From the NCBI RefSeq assembly GCF_014930365.1, contig NZ_JABXWI010000033.1, forward strand, positions 21,402 to 85,401: 64,000 bases of DNA, written 5' to 3'. How positions within the stretch are numbered: position 1 is the first letter of the stretch; each line of letters starts with the position of its first letter. A program made the translations under genes and the position numbers. The notes beneath the pieces were generated by a model. It was not told the origin of the DNA. It made no database searches and saw only the letters and a list, made by a program, of their open reading frames with translations. Shown piece by piece: positions 35,639 through 44,469 of the stretch. This DNA comes from Streptomyces caniscabiei. GTDB lineage: Bacteria > Actinomycetota > Actinomycetes > Streptomycetales > Streptomycetaceae.

Positions 35639-38600
35639 TCACCGCCCGTCGCCGTAGAGCTGGAAGACCGCCCAATGATAGGGGTCGTCGAACACGAGCA
35701 CGTCTGGCGGCAGCGCCGCAAAATGCGCCAGGACGGCTTCGTTGGCGGCCTGGTCGTCCGGATCACCGAGCAGGTCGCGCTGCCTCAGGCAGTACCGCCG
35801 TACGTCTCGTGCCGTGGCCGCGCGCAGAGCCAGTTGGGCGCGGCGCAACGCCTCTGCCCGTGGCAAGCCCTGGCGGAGCCCGGCGTAGAAGCCCTCCATG
35901 AGGAGGCAGGCCGAGAAGTCGTCGACGGGCCACAGGCTGGCCAGCACGGCCGAGGCCCCGGCCTGCACGAACGCGCGTACCAGGCCCAGCCGTTCCTCGG
36001 CCAGGTCGAGAGAGCCCAGACCGCTCTCGCAGGCCGCGATCGTCACCAGCCCCACCTGCATGCGCAGGTCCAGCACGTCTTCGGCGGTGAGTTCCTCTCC
36101 TTGTCCCAGAACCACGGCGGCGGCCTGGGGACGGCCTGGTTCGAAGTACCCGTGGCAGGTCAGGTGTAGTACGTCGAGTGAGCGGGTGGCCAGCAGTTCC
36201 AGGAGTTCGTGTTTTCCGGACGGGCGGATGACATCGGGGAAATGGGCGGCGACGGTGGCGGCTTCGAGGCCGGCGAAGGGCAGGGGGTCGTCCGAGGTGC
36301 GGTCCGCCACCAACCGAGGAGGGCACCGCAGGCCGTGTTCCGACGAGACAGAACTGCATCAGCGAGGCGCTGGGGGAGAAGCAGACCGGGTTGCGTTCCA
36401 GCAGCGCCCGCCCGTCCGGGAGCGCGATGGCGTGAAGGGGGACGTGGTGCAGGATCCCATCGGGTACCACCCACACCATCTCACCGGGCTCGGCGTGCTC
36501 CGCGAGCATACTGACCAGCGGCTGGCACGCCGCGTCCCAGGGTGTGGGTGCGAGGCGCCGGTCGTCCGACTGGATGCTCCGCAGAACCACCTCCAGATCC
36601 TCCAGGTCTTTACCGGTATGTGGCACGGATACCAGCGTGGGGGCCGGATCGTGTGCCCGCAGGAGGAAGACCAGGGTGCGGTTCGCGTCGTGCCAGTACG
36701 ACACGAGAAGCGCACGGTCGTCAGTTGTCGCGAGGAGTGCGCGCACCTGGCCGAAGTCCAGCACACCACGCTGTCTGTCCAGTTCCCCGCTTCCCGCGTT
36801 GCCGGTGCGGACACGTGCCAGGGCTTGAGGGGAGATCATGTACCGGTCACTCTGCGGATTCACGCGCTCGTACGGGGAGTCTCGGGGACCGTTCGCCGGG
36901 CCTTTCTCTGCGGCGCGCAGAGCGAGATCGGAACTGAGTTTGGCGGCGCGTACGTTCTCGGTGTGGGTGAACGCCTTGCGCAGCGCCCCAGAGGGATCGG
37001 GGTCCTCCTTGAGCAGGAAGTCCACGGTCTCCGTGGCTAGTCGGCGCTTGGCCACAAGCTCGTCCAGCTCCGTCGGGGGAGGGTGGTCGTGAAGAATATG
37101 CTGCAAGGCTCGGAGCTGCTCCGCCACGCGCATTGTTGTTTCCTGTGCATCCAAATGATCTTGCTCTGCCCGGGACCAGGGCCGCTGGTCGCCGTAGCGG
37201 TCGATGAGGACATCCAGCAAGGTGATCGCCTCCCGTGTCAGCGCGCTCGGATCCTCACAGGAGGACGTCGGGACCGGGGGGACGATGTCGGCGAGCCCTT
37301 TGCCGGGGAAGGGCTCGCCGGGGTGTGGTGATCGCGTGTTCCGGAAGGGCGATGTCTCTCCGTATGCCTCGAAGAAGTCCCGTCCCAGGAAGTAGCGGTT
37401 CAAGTCGTAGATGGCAGCGTCCCAGAGGGCTCCCACCGCCCACTTGGAGATCCCGTCGTTCTCCAGGTGTTTCACGCCGGGGTGGGGCATCTGTGACACG
37501 CCGGCCAGCAACTCCAGGGCGGGCTTCCGCAGGTCGACATGGTGCGCCAGCAGCGCGGTCAGCTGCACGGCGGCGTGGTGCGCGGGTGTGCCGTACCGTC
37601 CGGTCACGGCCCGTTCTCGCAGCAGTTCACGCAGGTCGGCCGCGGCCCTGTTGGGATTCTCCGCGTGCCGTGCGCTCACCGCGGCGGCACACACTCGATA
37701 GAGGTCTGCCCACTCGGGCTTGCCCAGCAGCCGGAAGTCCCGCGCCACGTCTCGTGCGGCCAGGTAGGCCTCCTCGGGGCGGTCGAGGTGCCCCCAGGCC
37801 ATGACCGCGGTGGCCTCCACCATCGCGTGCGCCGTCAGATGCGCACGCAGCACGACTGTCTGGTGTTCGGGCGGCACACGGGCGGCGTTCGCCTCGACCG
37901 CGAGAAGGGCATTGTTGGCCATCGCCAGCCATGGCAGCGCCTCACAGGCCCCGTCGAATAGCTGCCGCCGTAACAGGATGCTCAGGGGCCTTCGGTCGGC
38001 GAGTGCACCGCGGTAGGAGTGCCAGGCGAATTCCGCCATGGCGGTGACGGCACCGTAGTCCGGCCTGGCGGGCCGTGAGAGCACGGTGTCCCAGGCCCAA
38101 CACGCCACTGCGGTCCGGTACTTCAAGCTGCTTTCCCCGCGCAGCCCCGCCCAAGTGGTACGCCAGGTGCCGTACTGGTCGGTGAACCGAGGTCCGCTTT
38201 CTCCGCGCAGTTCGTCCCACGAAGTCCGCCAGACCCCGTGCCCGTCCGAGCACGCGGCCGTCAGCACGGGCAACAGTTCCACGGCGAGTACGAAAGCCGT
38301 GGGAACCAGCAGTTCGTGCCGCGGCTCGCACACTCCCGACAACAGGAAAAGCATGTTGCCAGGGATGAACGCGAGGCTTGGGGCGATCAGCAGCAGCCGC
38401 CAGAATGGCGACGAGACGAACGGGGCCAGCCGGAATGAATACATGCGCAGGAGCGCAGCGAAGGCCAGCAGCAGGCCACCGCCGACCCCGGTGAACGGGT
38501 TTGCGTTCGACCAGAGATCCGCCAGCGACCCTCCCACCGGGCTCGAAAGGATCAAGGCCGCCGGGACGATGACGACCGGATTCAGCAGTGACTTCAGCAG

Positions 38601-38969
38601 AGTCGTCCGGAGTGACTTCCGTGTCAGCCAGGCCTGAAGTCCCATCCGCAGAGAGAGCAAGGCGGCGCACAGCAGAGCGAGAGGGAACAACGCCGAGGAC
38701 GGCGTCAGTGTGAAGAACACAGCCGTCGGCGGAGCGGCCACGCAGATCAGGTGGAACCAGCGTGCCAAGCGGAGCCGAAGGGGCCGCCCCCGCGAGGCCT
38801 CAGCCACCGCACTCTGCCAGCCCGAGGTGAATTCAAGGTCCGCGCGGCGTCGCATCACGGCGTTGAACACAGCATCTGGCGGCACTGGTTCTCCCCCGTA
38901 GGACCATTCCGTGCGCGAAACGATCGACGCATCAGCCGATGAACGGCACACCACTATAGGTCCGTGCAT
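35639..38969 (-). CDS. Membrane-anchored CHAT-domain (caspase-like) protein, interrupted by one frameshift
   Basis: ATG at 38969 has GGAGGG 5 nt upstream. The length (3331 nt) is one base over a multiple of three; removing one base near 36314 restores about 1109 residues. Residues about 75-260 contain several membrane helices (FPLALLCAALLSLRMGL; VVIVPAALILSSPVGG; LLLAFAALLRMYSF; LLLIAPSLAFIPGNMLFLL). A long helical, possibly TPR-like middle follows. The C-terminus is a CHAT domain: VWVVPDGILHHVPLHA, then after the shift catalytic His in HLTCHGYF and catalytic Cys in AACESGLG, and LASLWPVDD. Near residues 270-310 the pattern WRTxWxxLRGES occurs twice. CHAT proteases act in bacterial and eukaryotic cleavage cascades. 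It heads an operon with DUF6338-like and small-protein genes. The frameshift may be real or an assembly error. Confidence 0.8.
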
Positions 38970-39375
38970 CCTGGCCCTCCGCGTCGGAGGCTGCATCAGG
39001 CCACCGTGAACGGCCGAGGTGATGATGCGCCGCCCGCCCTCAGCTCGTATGCCCTCTATCGCGACGCCCGCCAAGTGCGGCAGCACGTCGACGACTCGGC
39101 CTTCCAACCCTACTCAACGACAAGGGAGTTGGCAGACCGCGCCGGATGCCTGGTACGGGATGCCGCAGATGGAGAAGTTCGGGCAGGCGTCATGCACCAC
39201 CGCGGTGACGTCGCTGTCGGGATCCAGCTCTCGGCCTCGCAGGCGCGCTGATGCCGCAGTCGCTGTCGCCGGTAGCGACGATGTGTCGGGCCACCGGGAT
39301 GCCTCCGCCGAGATCGGAGATCACGGAAAGGAGGCTCGGCGGGCGCGCTGGGGGCGCCCCCGCCTGTGTCGCGTA
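38970..39375. other. Region between the CHAT operon and trxA
   Basis: About 400 bases. It contains the promoter region of the CHAT operon near 38970-39060. On the minus strand, two frames read DLGGGIPVARHIVATGDSDC (about 39260-39325) and VVHDACPNFSICGIPYQASG (about 39130-39200), each coding-like but separated by a frameshift, so a small decayed gene downstream of trxA is possible. I do not call it. Confidence 0.4.
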
Positions 39376-39699
39376 TCAGGCGAGGTGGTCGGCGAGGCCG
39401 CGTTCGAGGGCGGCCTTGGGCTTGGCGCCCACGATGGTCTGCACGACCTCGCCGCCCTGGTAGACGTTCATCGTCGGGATCGACATCACGCCGTACCGGG
39501 CGGCGGTGGCCGGGTTCTCGTCGATGTTGAGCTTGACGATCTCGATCTTGTCGCCGTGCTCGGCGGCGATCGCCTCCAGCGACGGGGCGAGTTGTCGGCA
39601 CGGGCCGCACCAGGCGGCCCAGAAGTCGACCAGGACGGGCTTGTCGCTGGCGAGGACGTCCTGGTCAAAGGAGTCGTCGGTGACGTTCTTGAGTGCCAT
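39376..39699 (-). CDS. trxA: Thioredoxin
   Basis: 107 aa. Complete thioredoxin fold with the redox-active WCGPC at about residues 31-35, the preceding VDFWAAWC strand, the buried Asp-equivalent region DQDVLASDKPVLVDF, and the cis-Pro segment MSIPTM near 74. It reduces disulfides in the cytoplasm and is itself reduced by thioredoxin reductase. The gene lies 17 nt after trxB and is the third gene of the minus-strand set arsC-trxB-trxA. This arrangement indicates that the pair is dedicated to recycling the thioredoxin-coupled arsenate reductase. It follows the same ArsR-controlled region at 41108-41199. Confidence 0.96.
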   Translation of the reverse strand: MALKNVTDDSFDQDVLASDKPVLVDFWAAWCGPCRQLAPSLEAIAAEHGDKIEIVKLNIDENPATAARYGVMSIPTMNVYQGGEVVQTIVGAKPKAALERGLADHLA

Positions 39700-39716
39700 G
39701 TTGTGTCTCCGGTACG

Positions 39717-40697
39717 TCAGACGGCGGCTACGGCCGGTTCGCCCGCGGCGTCGGCGTCGCTGAGGGCGGCGAGGTACCGCTCGGCATCCAGTGCGGCGGC
39801 GCAGCCGGAGCCAGCGGCGGTGATGGCCTGGCGGTAGGTGTGGTCGACGACGTCGCCGGCAGCGAAGACACCGGGGATGTTCGTGCGGGTGGAGGGCGAG
39901 GCGACCTTGAGGTAGCCCTCGTCGTCCAGGTCGAGTTGGCCGGTGACCAGGTCGGTGCGCGGGTCGTGGCCGATGGCGACGAACAGGCCGGTGGCGGGGA
40001 GGTGGGAGGTCTCGCCGGTGATGGTGTCGCGCAGGGTGAGTCCGGCGAGTTCACCGCCGTCCTCGTGGATTGCGGCGACCTCGCTGTTCCAGGCGAAGGA
40101 GATCTTCGGGTCGGCGAAGGCGCGATCCTGCATGGCCTTGGAGGCGCGCAGCGTGTCGCGGCGGTGGAGTACGGTCACGGAGCGGGCGAAGCGGGAGAGA
40201 AAGGTGGCTTCCTCCATCGCTGTGTCGCCGCCGCCGACCACCACGATGTCGTGCTCGCGGAAGAAGAAGCCGTCACAGGTCGCGCAATACGACACACCTC
40301 GGCCGCAAAGAGCGTCCTCGCCAGGCAGGCCCAGCTTGCGGTGCTGCGAGCCGGTCGCCACGATGACGGCCTTCGCCGGGTGGACCGCGCCCGTGCTGTC
40401 GGTGACGCTCTTGACGGGTCCGGTGAGGTCGACGGCAATGATGTCGTCGGGGATGAGCTCGGCGCCGAAGCGCTCGGCCTGGGCCCGCATGTTGTCCATC
40501 AGGTCCGGGCCCATGATGCCGCCCGGGAAGCCGGGGAAGTTCTCCACCTCGGTCGTCTGCACCAGCGCGCCGCCGGCCGTGACCGCGCCCTCGAAGACCA
40601 GCGGCTTCAGCGAAGCGCGGGCGGTGTAGAGGGCGGCGGTGTATCCGGCGGGGCCGGAGCCTATGACGATGACGTTGCGTACCTCGCCGCTGCTCAC
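39717..40697 (-). CDS. trxB: Thioredoxin-disulfide reductase
   Basis: 326 aa from GTG at 40697; the GTGA overlaps the arsC stop. FAD-binding IGSGPAGYTAALYTARA at the N-terminus, the redox-active CATC in SYCATCDGFF near residue 135, NADPH-binding VVGGGDTAMEEA near 155, and the FAD-closing segment GVFAAGDVVD near 285. It transfers electrons from NADPH through FAD to thioredoxin. In Streptomyces arsenic clusters a thioredoxin reductase gene of this kind has been named arsT; here both trxB and trxA accompany arsC, so reductant supply is encoded locally. Complete length and all motifs present. Confidence 0.96.
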   Translation of the reverse strand: MSSGEVRNVIVIGSGPAGYTAALYTARASLKPLVFEGAVTAGGALVQTTEVENFPGFPGGIMGPDLMDNMRAQAERFGAELIPDDIIAVDLTGPVKSVTDSTGAVHPAKAVIVATGSQHRKLGLPGEDALCGRGVSYCATCDGFFFREHDIVVVGGGDTAMEEATFLSRFARSVTVLHRRDTLRASKAMQDRAFADPKISFAWNSEVAAIHEDGGELAGLTLRDTITGETSHLPATGLFVAIGHDPRTDLVTGQLDLDDEGYLKVASPSTRTNIPGVFAAGDVVDHTYRQAITAAGSGCAAALDAERYLAALSDADAAGEPAVAAV

Positions 40698-41107
40698 GCC
40701 GTCATCTCCGGCGCGATCTCCTTGATCAGGCCCTCGACCAGTGCCTTGATCTCGTCGCGGATCGGGCGCACGGCCTCGACGCCCTGGCCGGCCGGGTCCT
40801 CCAGCTGCCAGTCCAGGTAGCGCTTGCCGGGGAAGACCGGGCAGGTGTCGCCGCAGCCCATGGTGATGCAGACGTCGGATTCCTTGACGGCGTCGACGGT
40901 GAGCATCTTCGGGACCTCGGCGGAGATGTCGATGCCGACCTCGGCCATGGCCTCGACGGCGGCCGGGTTGACGCCGGCGCCTGGGTTGGAGCCGGCGGAG
41001 CGGACCTCGACGCGGTCCCCGGCCAGGTGGGTCAGCCACGCGGCGGCCATCTGGGAGCGGCCGGCGTTGTGGACGCAGACGAACAGCACGGAGGGCTTGT
41101 CGGACAT
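40694..41107 (-). CDS. arsC: Arsenate reductase, thioredoxin-coupled (LMW-phosphatase fold)
   Basis: 137 aa, ATG at 41107. The N-terminal P-loop is CVHNAGRSQ (CX5R, about residues 11-18), as in ArsC of the low-molecular-weight tyrosine phosphatase type. The redox cysteines lie in the second conserved segment, MGCGDTCPVFPGKRYLDW (near 83-100). It reduces arsenate to arsenite using thioredoxin. It is the first gene of a minus-strand operon with trxB and trxA, divergent from arsR across 92 bp that carries an inverted repeat. Because arsenite is the toxic product, an exit route is needed: the aquaporin at 41546 is the nearest candidate. Confidence 0.96.
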   Translation of the reverse strand: MSDKPSVLFVCVHNAGRSQMAAAWLTHLAGDRVEVRSAGSNPGAGVNPAAVEAMAEVGIDISAEVPKMLTVDAVKESDVCITMGCGDTCPVFPGKRYLDWQLEDPAGQGVEAVRPIRDEIKALVEGLIKEIAPEMTA

Positions 41108-41177
41108 CAGAGGCTCTCTCTTGTCTCACGACCGAATCAGGTGCGAATGATGTCAGCACCCGGTGGTGTCACCCACC

Positions 41178-41197
41178 GCTGATGTGACAGTATCAGC
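41178..41197. promoter_or_regulatory. Inverted repeat, candidate ArsR operator in the arsC/arsR divergent promoter
   Basis: GCTGAT-8 nt-ATCAGC, ending 3 bp before the arsR start. Additional similar half-sites (TGATGTCAGCA near 41149, TGATGACGTCAG at 41201) surround it. The position, covering the start of arsR and between two divergent arsenic-resistance units, fits autoregulation by an ArsR/SmtB repressor. The spacing of about 20 bp is usual for that family. Confidence 0.55.
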
Positions 41198-41199
41198 AC

Positions 41200-41508
41200 A
41201 TGATGACGTCAGTCGACACTGACCTGATCCGGGTGCTGGCCGACCCGCTCAGGCTCCAGATCGTGACCCTGCTCGCCAAGGAAATGCTGTGCACCACCCA
41301 CCTCGTGGAGGAGACCGGTGCCCGGCAGACCAACCTCTCCAACCACCTGAGAGTGCTGCGCGAGGCCGGGGTCGTGGAGACAGAGCCGTGCGGCCGGTAC
41401 ACGTACTACCGGCTCAAGCCCGACGTCATCGCCCTGCTCGCGGGCCAGTTCGCCGACCTGGCCGAGTCCGCCCGCTCGGCCGCCGACAACAAGCGGTCCT
41501 GCCCCTGA
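41200..41508 (+). CDS. arsR: ArsR-family arsenite-responsive repressor
   Basis: 102 aa; ATG at 41200 (a second ATG at 41203 is possible). Winged-helix repressor: DPLRLQIVTLLAKE, then recognition helix ETGARQTNLSNHLRVLREAG and wing CGRYTYYRLKP. Candidate metalloid ligands are Cys29 in EMLCTTHLV and Cys in EPCGRY, plus a C-terminal CP. The protein would dissociate from DNA when As(III) binds. It is divergent from arsC-trxB-trxA and the first gene of a + strand operon with the aquaporin and flavin monooxygenase. The leader is very short, and the candidate operator abuts its start codon. Confidence 0.94.
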   Translation: MMTSVDTDLIRVLADPLRLQIVTLLAKEMLCTTHLVEETGARQTNLSNHLRVLREAGVVETEPCGRYTYYRLKPDVIALLAGQFADLAESARSAADNKRSCP

Positions 41509-41545
41509 ACCTCGCCGCCCCCGGCGACTGCACCAAGGAGTCTTG

Positions 41546-42316
41546 TTGACCGCCACGCACGAATCCGCCGCGGAGTCGGCCATACCGTCAGCCGAGCCGC
41601 AGCCCGTGCCGGGCGCCACCCCGCCGCGCAGGCCGCTGGCGGCCCGGGCCGCCGCCGAACTGGTCGGCACCGCGGCCCTGGTGGCGGTGGTGATCGGCTC
41701 CGGGATCCAGGCCACCGAGCTCACGAAGGACGTCGGAGTGCAGCTGCTGGCCAACTCCCTGGCCACCGTCTTCGGCCTCGGCGTTCTGATCCTCCTGCTC
41801 GGCCCGGTCTCCGGCGCGCACTTCAACCCAGTGGTTACGCTGGCCGAATGGTGGACCGGCAGGCGCGGCGGCGCGGGCGTGACGATCCGCGAGGCTGCCG
41901 TCTACGTCCCCTCGCAGATCATTGGAGCGATCGCGGGCGCGATCCTGGCGGACGCTATGTTCGGCAAGCCGCTGGTGGAGTGGTCCACCCACGACCGCTC
42001 GGCCGGGCACCTGCTGCTCGGCGAGGTCGTCGCCACCGCCGGCCTGATCCTGCTGATCTTCGGCCTGGCCCGCACCGACCAGCTGCGTTTCGCCCCCGTG
42101 GCTGTCGCGTCCTACATCGGCGCCGCGTACTGGTTCACCTCCTCGACGTCTTTCGCGAACCCGGCGGTGACCATCGGCCGGACCTTCAGCGACACCTTCG
42201 CCGGCATCGCTCCCGGGTCGGTCGCCGGGTTCATCGGCATGCAGCTGATCGGTGGCGTGGTCGGACTGGCGCTGGTGGCGCTCATCTTCCTGCCCGGGCG
42301 GGACGCCGCCGAGTGA
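41546..42316 (+). CDS. Aquaporin/MIP channel in an arsenic operon
   Basis: 256 aa from TTG at 41546, 5 nt after AAGGAG (TTG at 41543 is too close). Six membrane helices are visible, with two pore half-helices HFNPVVTL and FANPAVTIGR. The protein resembles actinobacterial MIP channels found next to arsR/arsC. In Sinorhizobium a similar channel (AqpS) lets arsenite made by ArsC leave the cell, replacing an ArsB or Acr3 pump; no such pump gene is seen in this window. The residue after the second NPA is Val, not the Arg that usually forms the selectivity filter, which could widen the pore (inference). Its stop overlaps the next GTG. Confidence 0.88.
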   Translation: MTATHESAAESAIPSAEPQPVPGATPPRRPLAARAAAELVGTAALVAVVIGSGIQATELTKDVGVQLLANSLATVFGLGVLILLLGPVSGAHFNPVVTLAEWWTGRRGGAGVTIREAAVYVPSQIIGAIAGAILADAMFGKPLVEWSTHDRSAGHLLLGEVVATAGLILLIFGLARTDQLRFAPVAVASYIGAAYWFTSSTSFANPAVTIGRTFSDTFAGIAPGSVAGFIGMQLIGGVVGLALVALIFLPGRDAAE

Positions 42317-43380
42317 CGCGGACGTCCCCGGTGGTGGTGATCGGCGGCGGCCAGTCCGGGCTTGCCGCCGGATACCACCTGCGCCGCCTGGGCCTGGACT
42401 TCGTCGTCCTCGACGCCCAGGCCACAGCGGGTGGGGCCTGGCAGCACACCTGGGACTCCCTGCACCTGTTCTCCCCGGCCACCTACTCCTCGCTCCCCGG
42501 GCGGCTCATGCCGGCGCAGACAGGGCAGGAGTACCCCGACGCGCAGCACGTCGTGGAGTATCTCGCCGACTGCGAGAAGCGGTACGAGCTTCCCGTAGAG
42601 CGGCCGGTACGTGTCCTCGGCGTCCACCGCGACGGCGGGCTCCTGCGTGTGGAGACCGACTCCGGGGCCTGGCGCGCCCGCGCCGTGATCAGCGCGACCG
42701 GCACCTGGTGGCGCCCCTTCCTCCCTGCCGTCCCCGGCCGTGGCGCCTTCGGTGGCAGGCAGTTGCACACCATCGAGTACCGCAGCCCGCAGGACTTCGC
42801 GGGTCGCCGGGTGATCGTGGTCGGCGGCGGCAACTCCGGCGCGCAGATCGCCGCCGACCTCGCCTACGACACCGAGCTGAGCTGGGTTACCCAGCGCCCG
42901 CCCCGTTACCTGGCCGACGACATCGACGGCCGCGCCCTCTTCGACGCGGCCACCGCCCGCCGACACGCCCTCGACCAGGGCCACACCGACACCGGCGGCG
43001 TCGCCTCACTCGGCGACATCGTCGCCGTACCGCCAGTCCGTGAAGCCCGCGACCGCGGCCTGCTCAAGGCGCGCTCGATGTTCACCCGCCTCGTCCCCGG
43101 CGGCGTCGAATGGGCCGACGGCACCCGCGCCGAGACCGACGCGGTCATCTGGTGCACCGGCTTCCGGCCCGCCCTGTCCCACCTCGCCCCGCTCCAGCTG
43201 CGGGGCCGACGCGGCCACATCACGACCGTCGGCACACGGGCTGTGGACGAGCCGCGTCTGCACCTGCTCGGCTACGGAGACTGGACCGGACCCGCCTCCG
43301 CGACCCTGATCGGCGTCGGCCGTCCCGCCCGTGAGGCAGCCCGCGAGATCGCCGTCCTCCTGGGAGCCCCCACCCGATAG
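42313..43380 (+). CDS. Flavin-containing monooxygenase-like protein (ArsO-type)
   Basis: 355 aa, GTG overlapping the aquaporin stop by 4 nt. Two dinucleotide-binding motifs: IGGGQSGLAAGYHL at the N-terminus for FAD and VVGGGNSGAQIAADL near residue 172 for NADPH. Also seen: WDSLHLFSPATYSSLPG (typical of this subgroup), ATGTWWRPF and WCTGFRP. It belongs to the class B flavoprotein monooxygenases that occur in Streptomyces arsenic clusters under the name ArsO, whose exact reaction is unsettled. Being third in the arsR-aqp operon, it may oxidise arsenite or an organoarsenical. A paralogue lies at 45010-46065. Confidence 0.88.
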   Translation: MTRTSPVVVIGGGQSGLAAGYHLRRLGLDFVVLDAQATAGGAWQHTWDSLHLFSPATYSSLPGRLMPAQTGQEYPDAQHVVEYLADCEKRYELPVERPVRVLGVHRDGGLLRVETDSGAWRARAVISATGTWWRPFLPAVPGRGAFGGRQLHTIEYRSPQDFAGRRVIVVGGGNSGAQIAADLAYDTELSWVTQRPPRYLADDIDGRALFDAATARRHALDQGHTDTGGVASLGDIVAVPPVREARDRGLLKARSMFTRLVPGGVEWADGTRAETDAVIWCTGFRPALSHLAPLQLRGRRGHITTVGTRAVDEPRLHLLGYGDWTGPASATLIGVGRPAREAAREIAVLLGAPTR

Positions 43381-43389
43381 TCCATGGTT

Positions 43390-43403
43390 TCCTGAATTCA
43401 GGA
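43390..43403. promoter_or_regulatory. Perfect 14-bp palindrome, candidate operator of the CmtR-like repressor
   Basis: TCCTGAATTCAGGA lies 20 bp upstream of the GTG start of the metal-sensing repressor. The symmetry is exact. A shorter related element (GGATTC) follows. The position within the presumed promoter suits repression of the cmtR-transporter pair. Confidence 0.5.
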
Positions 43404-43423
43404 TTCTCTGTACTGTTGTCGGG

Positions 43424-43759
43424 GTGCTGACCGTCGTTTCCGAGGTCGACGTGCTCGCGCGCTTCGGCCGTGCCCTCGCCGATCCCATCCGCTGCCGTCT
43501 GCTGCTCGCACTGCGCGAGAGTCCGGCGCACCCCTCCGACCTGGCCGAGCAGTTGGGCATTTCACGTACGCGGCTCTCCAACCACCTGGCCTGCCTGCGC
43601 GACTGCGGTCTGGTCGTCGCGGTGCCCGTCGGGCGGCGCACCCGCTACGAACTCGCCGACCCGCGCCTCGGGCATGCGCTGGACGACCTGCGCAGCGCCG
43701 TCGTCGCGGTCGAGACCGATCGCACCTGCGCCGAGGCCGAGGAGAAGGGCTGCTGCTGA
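43424..43759 (+). CDS. CmtR-like ArsR/SmtB-family Cd(II)/Pb(II)-sensing repressor
   Basis: 111 aa from GTG at 43424. Strong resemblance to Mycobacterium tuberculosis CmtR: LARFGRALADPIRCRLLLAL, SNHLACLRDCGLVVAVPVGR and RYELADPRLGHALDDL. The metal-binding pair Cys-x3-Cys in the recognition helix (ACLRDCG) is present, as is a cysteine near the position of the CmtR C-terminal ligand (RTCAEAEE), followed by an added GCC end. CmtR releases DNA when Cd or Pb binds. The start may be near-leaderless. A 14-bp palindrome lies just upstream, and the gene overlaps the transporter gene by one base (TGATG). Confidence 0.9.
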   Translation: MLTVVSEVDVLARFGRALADPIRCRLLLALRESPAHPSDLAEQLGISRTRLSNHLACLRDCGLVVAVPVGRRTRYELADPRLGHALDDLRSAVVAVETDRTCAEAEEKGCC

Positions 43760-44469
43760 TGGCGGAACTCTCCCTCGGGATCCTGCCGAGCAGGCGGGAC
43801 CAGCTCACCCGCCGCATACGCCTCCTGGTCGCGGCCACGATCACGTACAACGTGGCGGAGGCGATCGCGGCGATCACCGCCGGCAGTCTCGCCTCGTCCA
43901 CCGCGCTGATCGGCTTCGGCCTCGACTCCGTCATCGAGGTCTCCTCAGCGGCGGCCGTGGCGTGGCAGTTCTCCGCAGTGGACCATGACGTGCGCGAGGC
44001 CCGCGAGAAGACCGCCCTGCGGATCATCGCCGTTTCGTTCTTCGCCCTCGCCGCCTTCATCACCGTTGACGCCGCGCGGACGCTGGCCGGCACCGGCGAG
44101 GCCGACCGCTCGATTCCCGGCATCGTGCTTGCCGCGCTCTCCCTGCTGGTGATGCCGTTCCTGTCCGCCGCGCAGCGCCGCGCCGGACGTGAACTCGGCT
44201 CGGCTTCCGCGGTCGCGGACTCCCGCCAGACCCTGCTGTGCACCTACTTGTCCGCCGTGCTCCTGGCGGGCCTGGTCCTCAATGCCACCGTCGGCTGGTC
44301 CTGGGCCGACCCCGTCGCGGCACTGGTCATCGCCGTCGTCGCGGCCAAAGAAGGCCGCGACGCCTGGCAGGGCAAGGGCTGCTGCGCCACGCCCGCAGCC
44401 ACGCTGAAGCCCGTCACGACCGCAGAAGGAGATACCTGCGGTTGCCGATCGGGCTGCGACTGCTGCTGA
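43759..44469 (+). CDS. Cation-diffusion-facilitator-like metal transporter with Cys-rich tail
   Basis: 236 aa, ATG overlapping the cmtR-like stop. Helices resemble the cation transporter family: TYNVAEAIAAITAGSLASS, then IGFGLDSVIEVSSAAAVAW, with later DSRQTLLCTYLSAVLLAGLV and GWSWADPVAALVI. Asp residues in the second and fifth helices could form the transport site. The C-terminus lacks the usual CDF cytoplasmic domain and instead ends in a cysteine cluster: GKGCC, then TCGCRSGCDCC, nine cysteines within about 35 residues. This suggests capture of soft metals such as Cd, Pb or As. It is probably the export partner controlled by the CmtR-like sensor. Confidence 0.88.
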   Translation: MAELSLGILPSRRDQLTRRIRLLVAATITYNVAEAIAAITAGSLASSTALIGFGLDSVIEVSSAAAVAWQFSAVDHDVREAREKTALRIIAVSFFALAAFITVDAARTLAGTGEADRSIPGIVLAALSLLVMPFLSAAQRRAGRELGSASAVADSRQTLLCTYLSAVLLAGLVLNATVGWSWADPVAALVIAVVAAKEGRDAWQGKGCCATPAATLKPVTTAEGDTCGCRSGCDCC

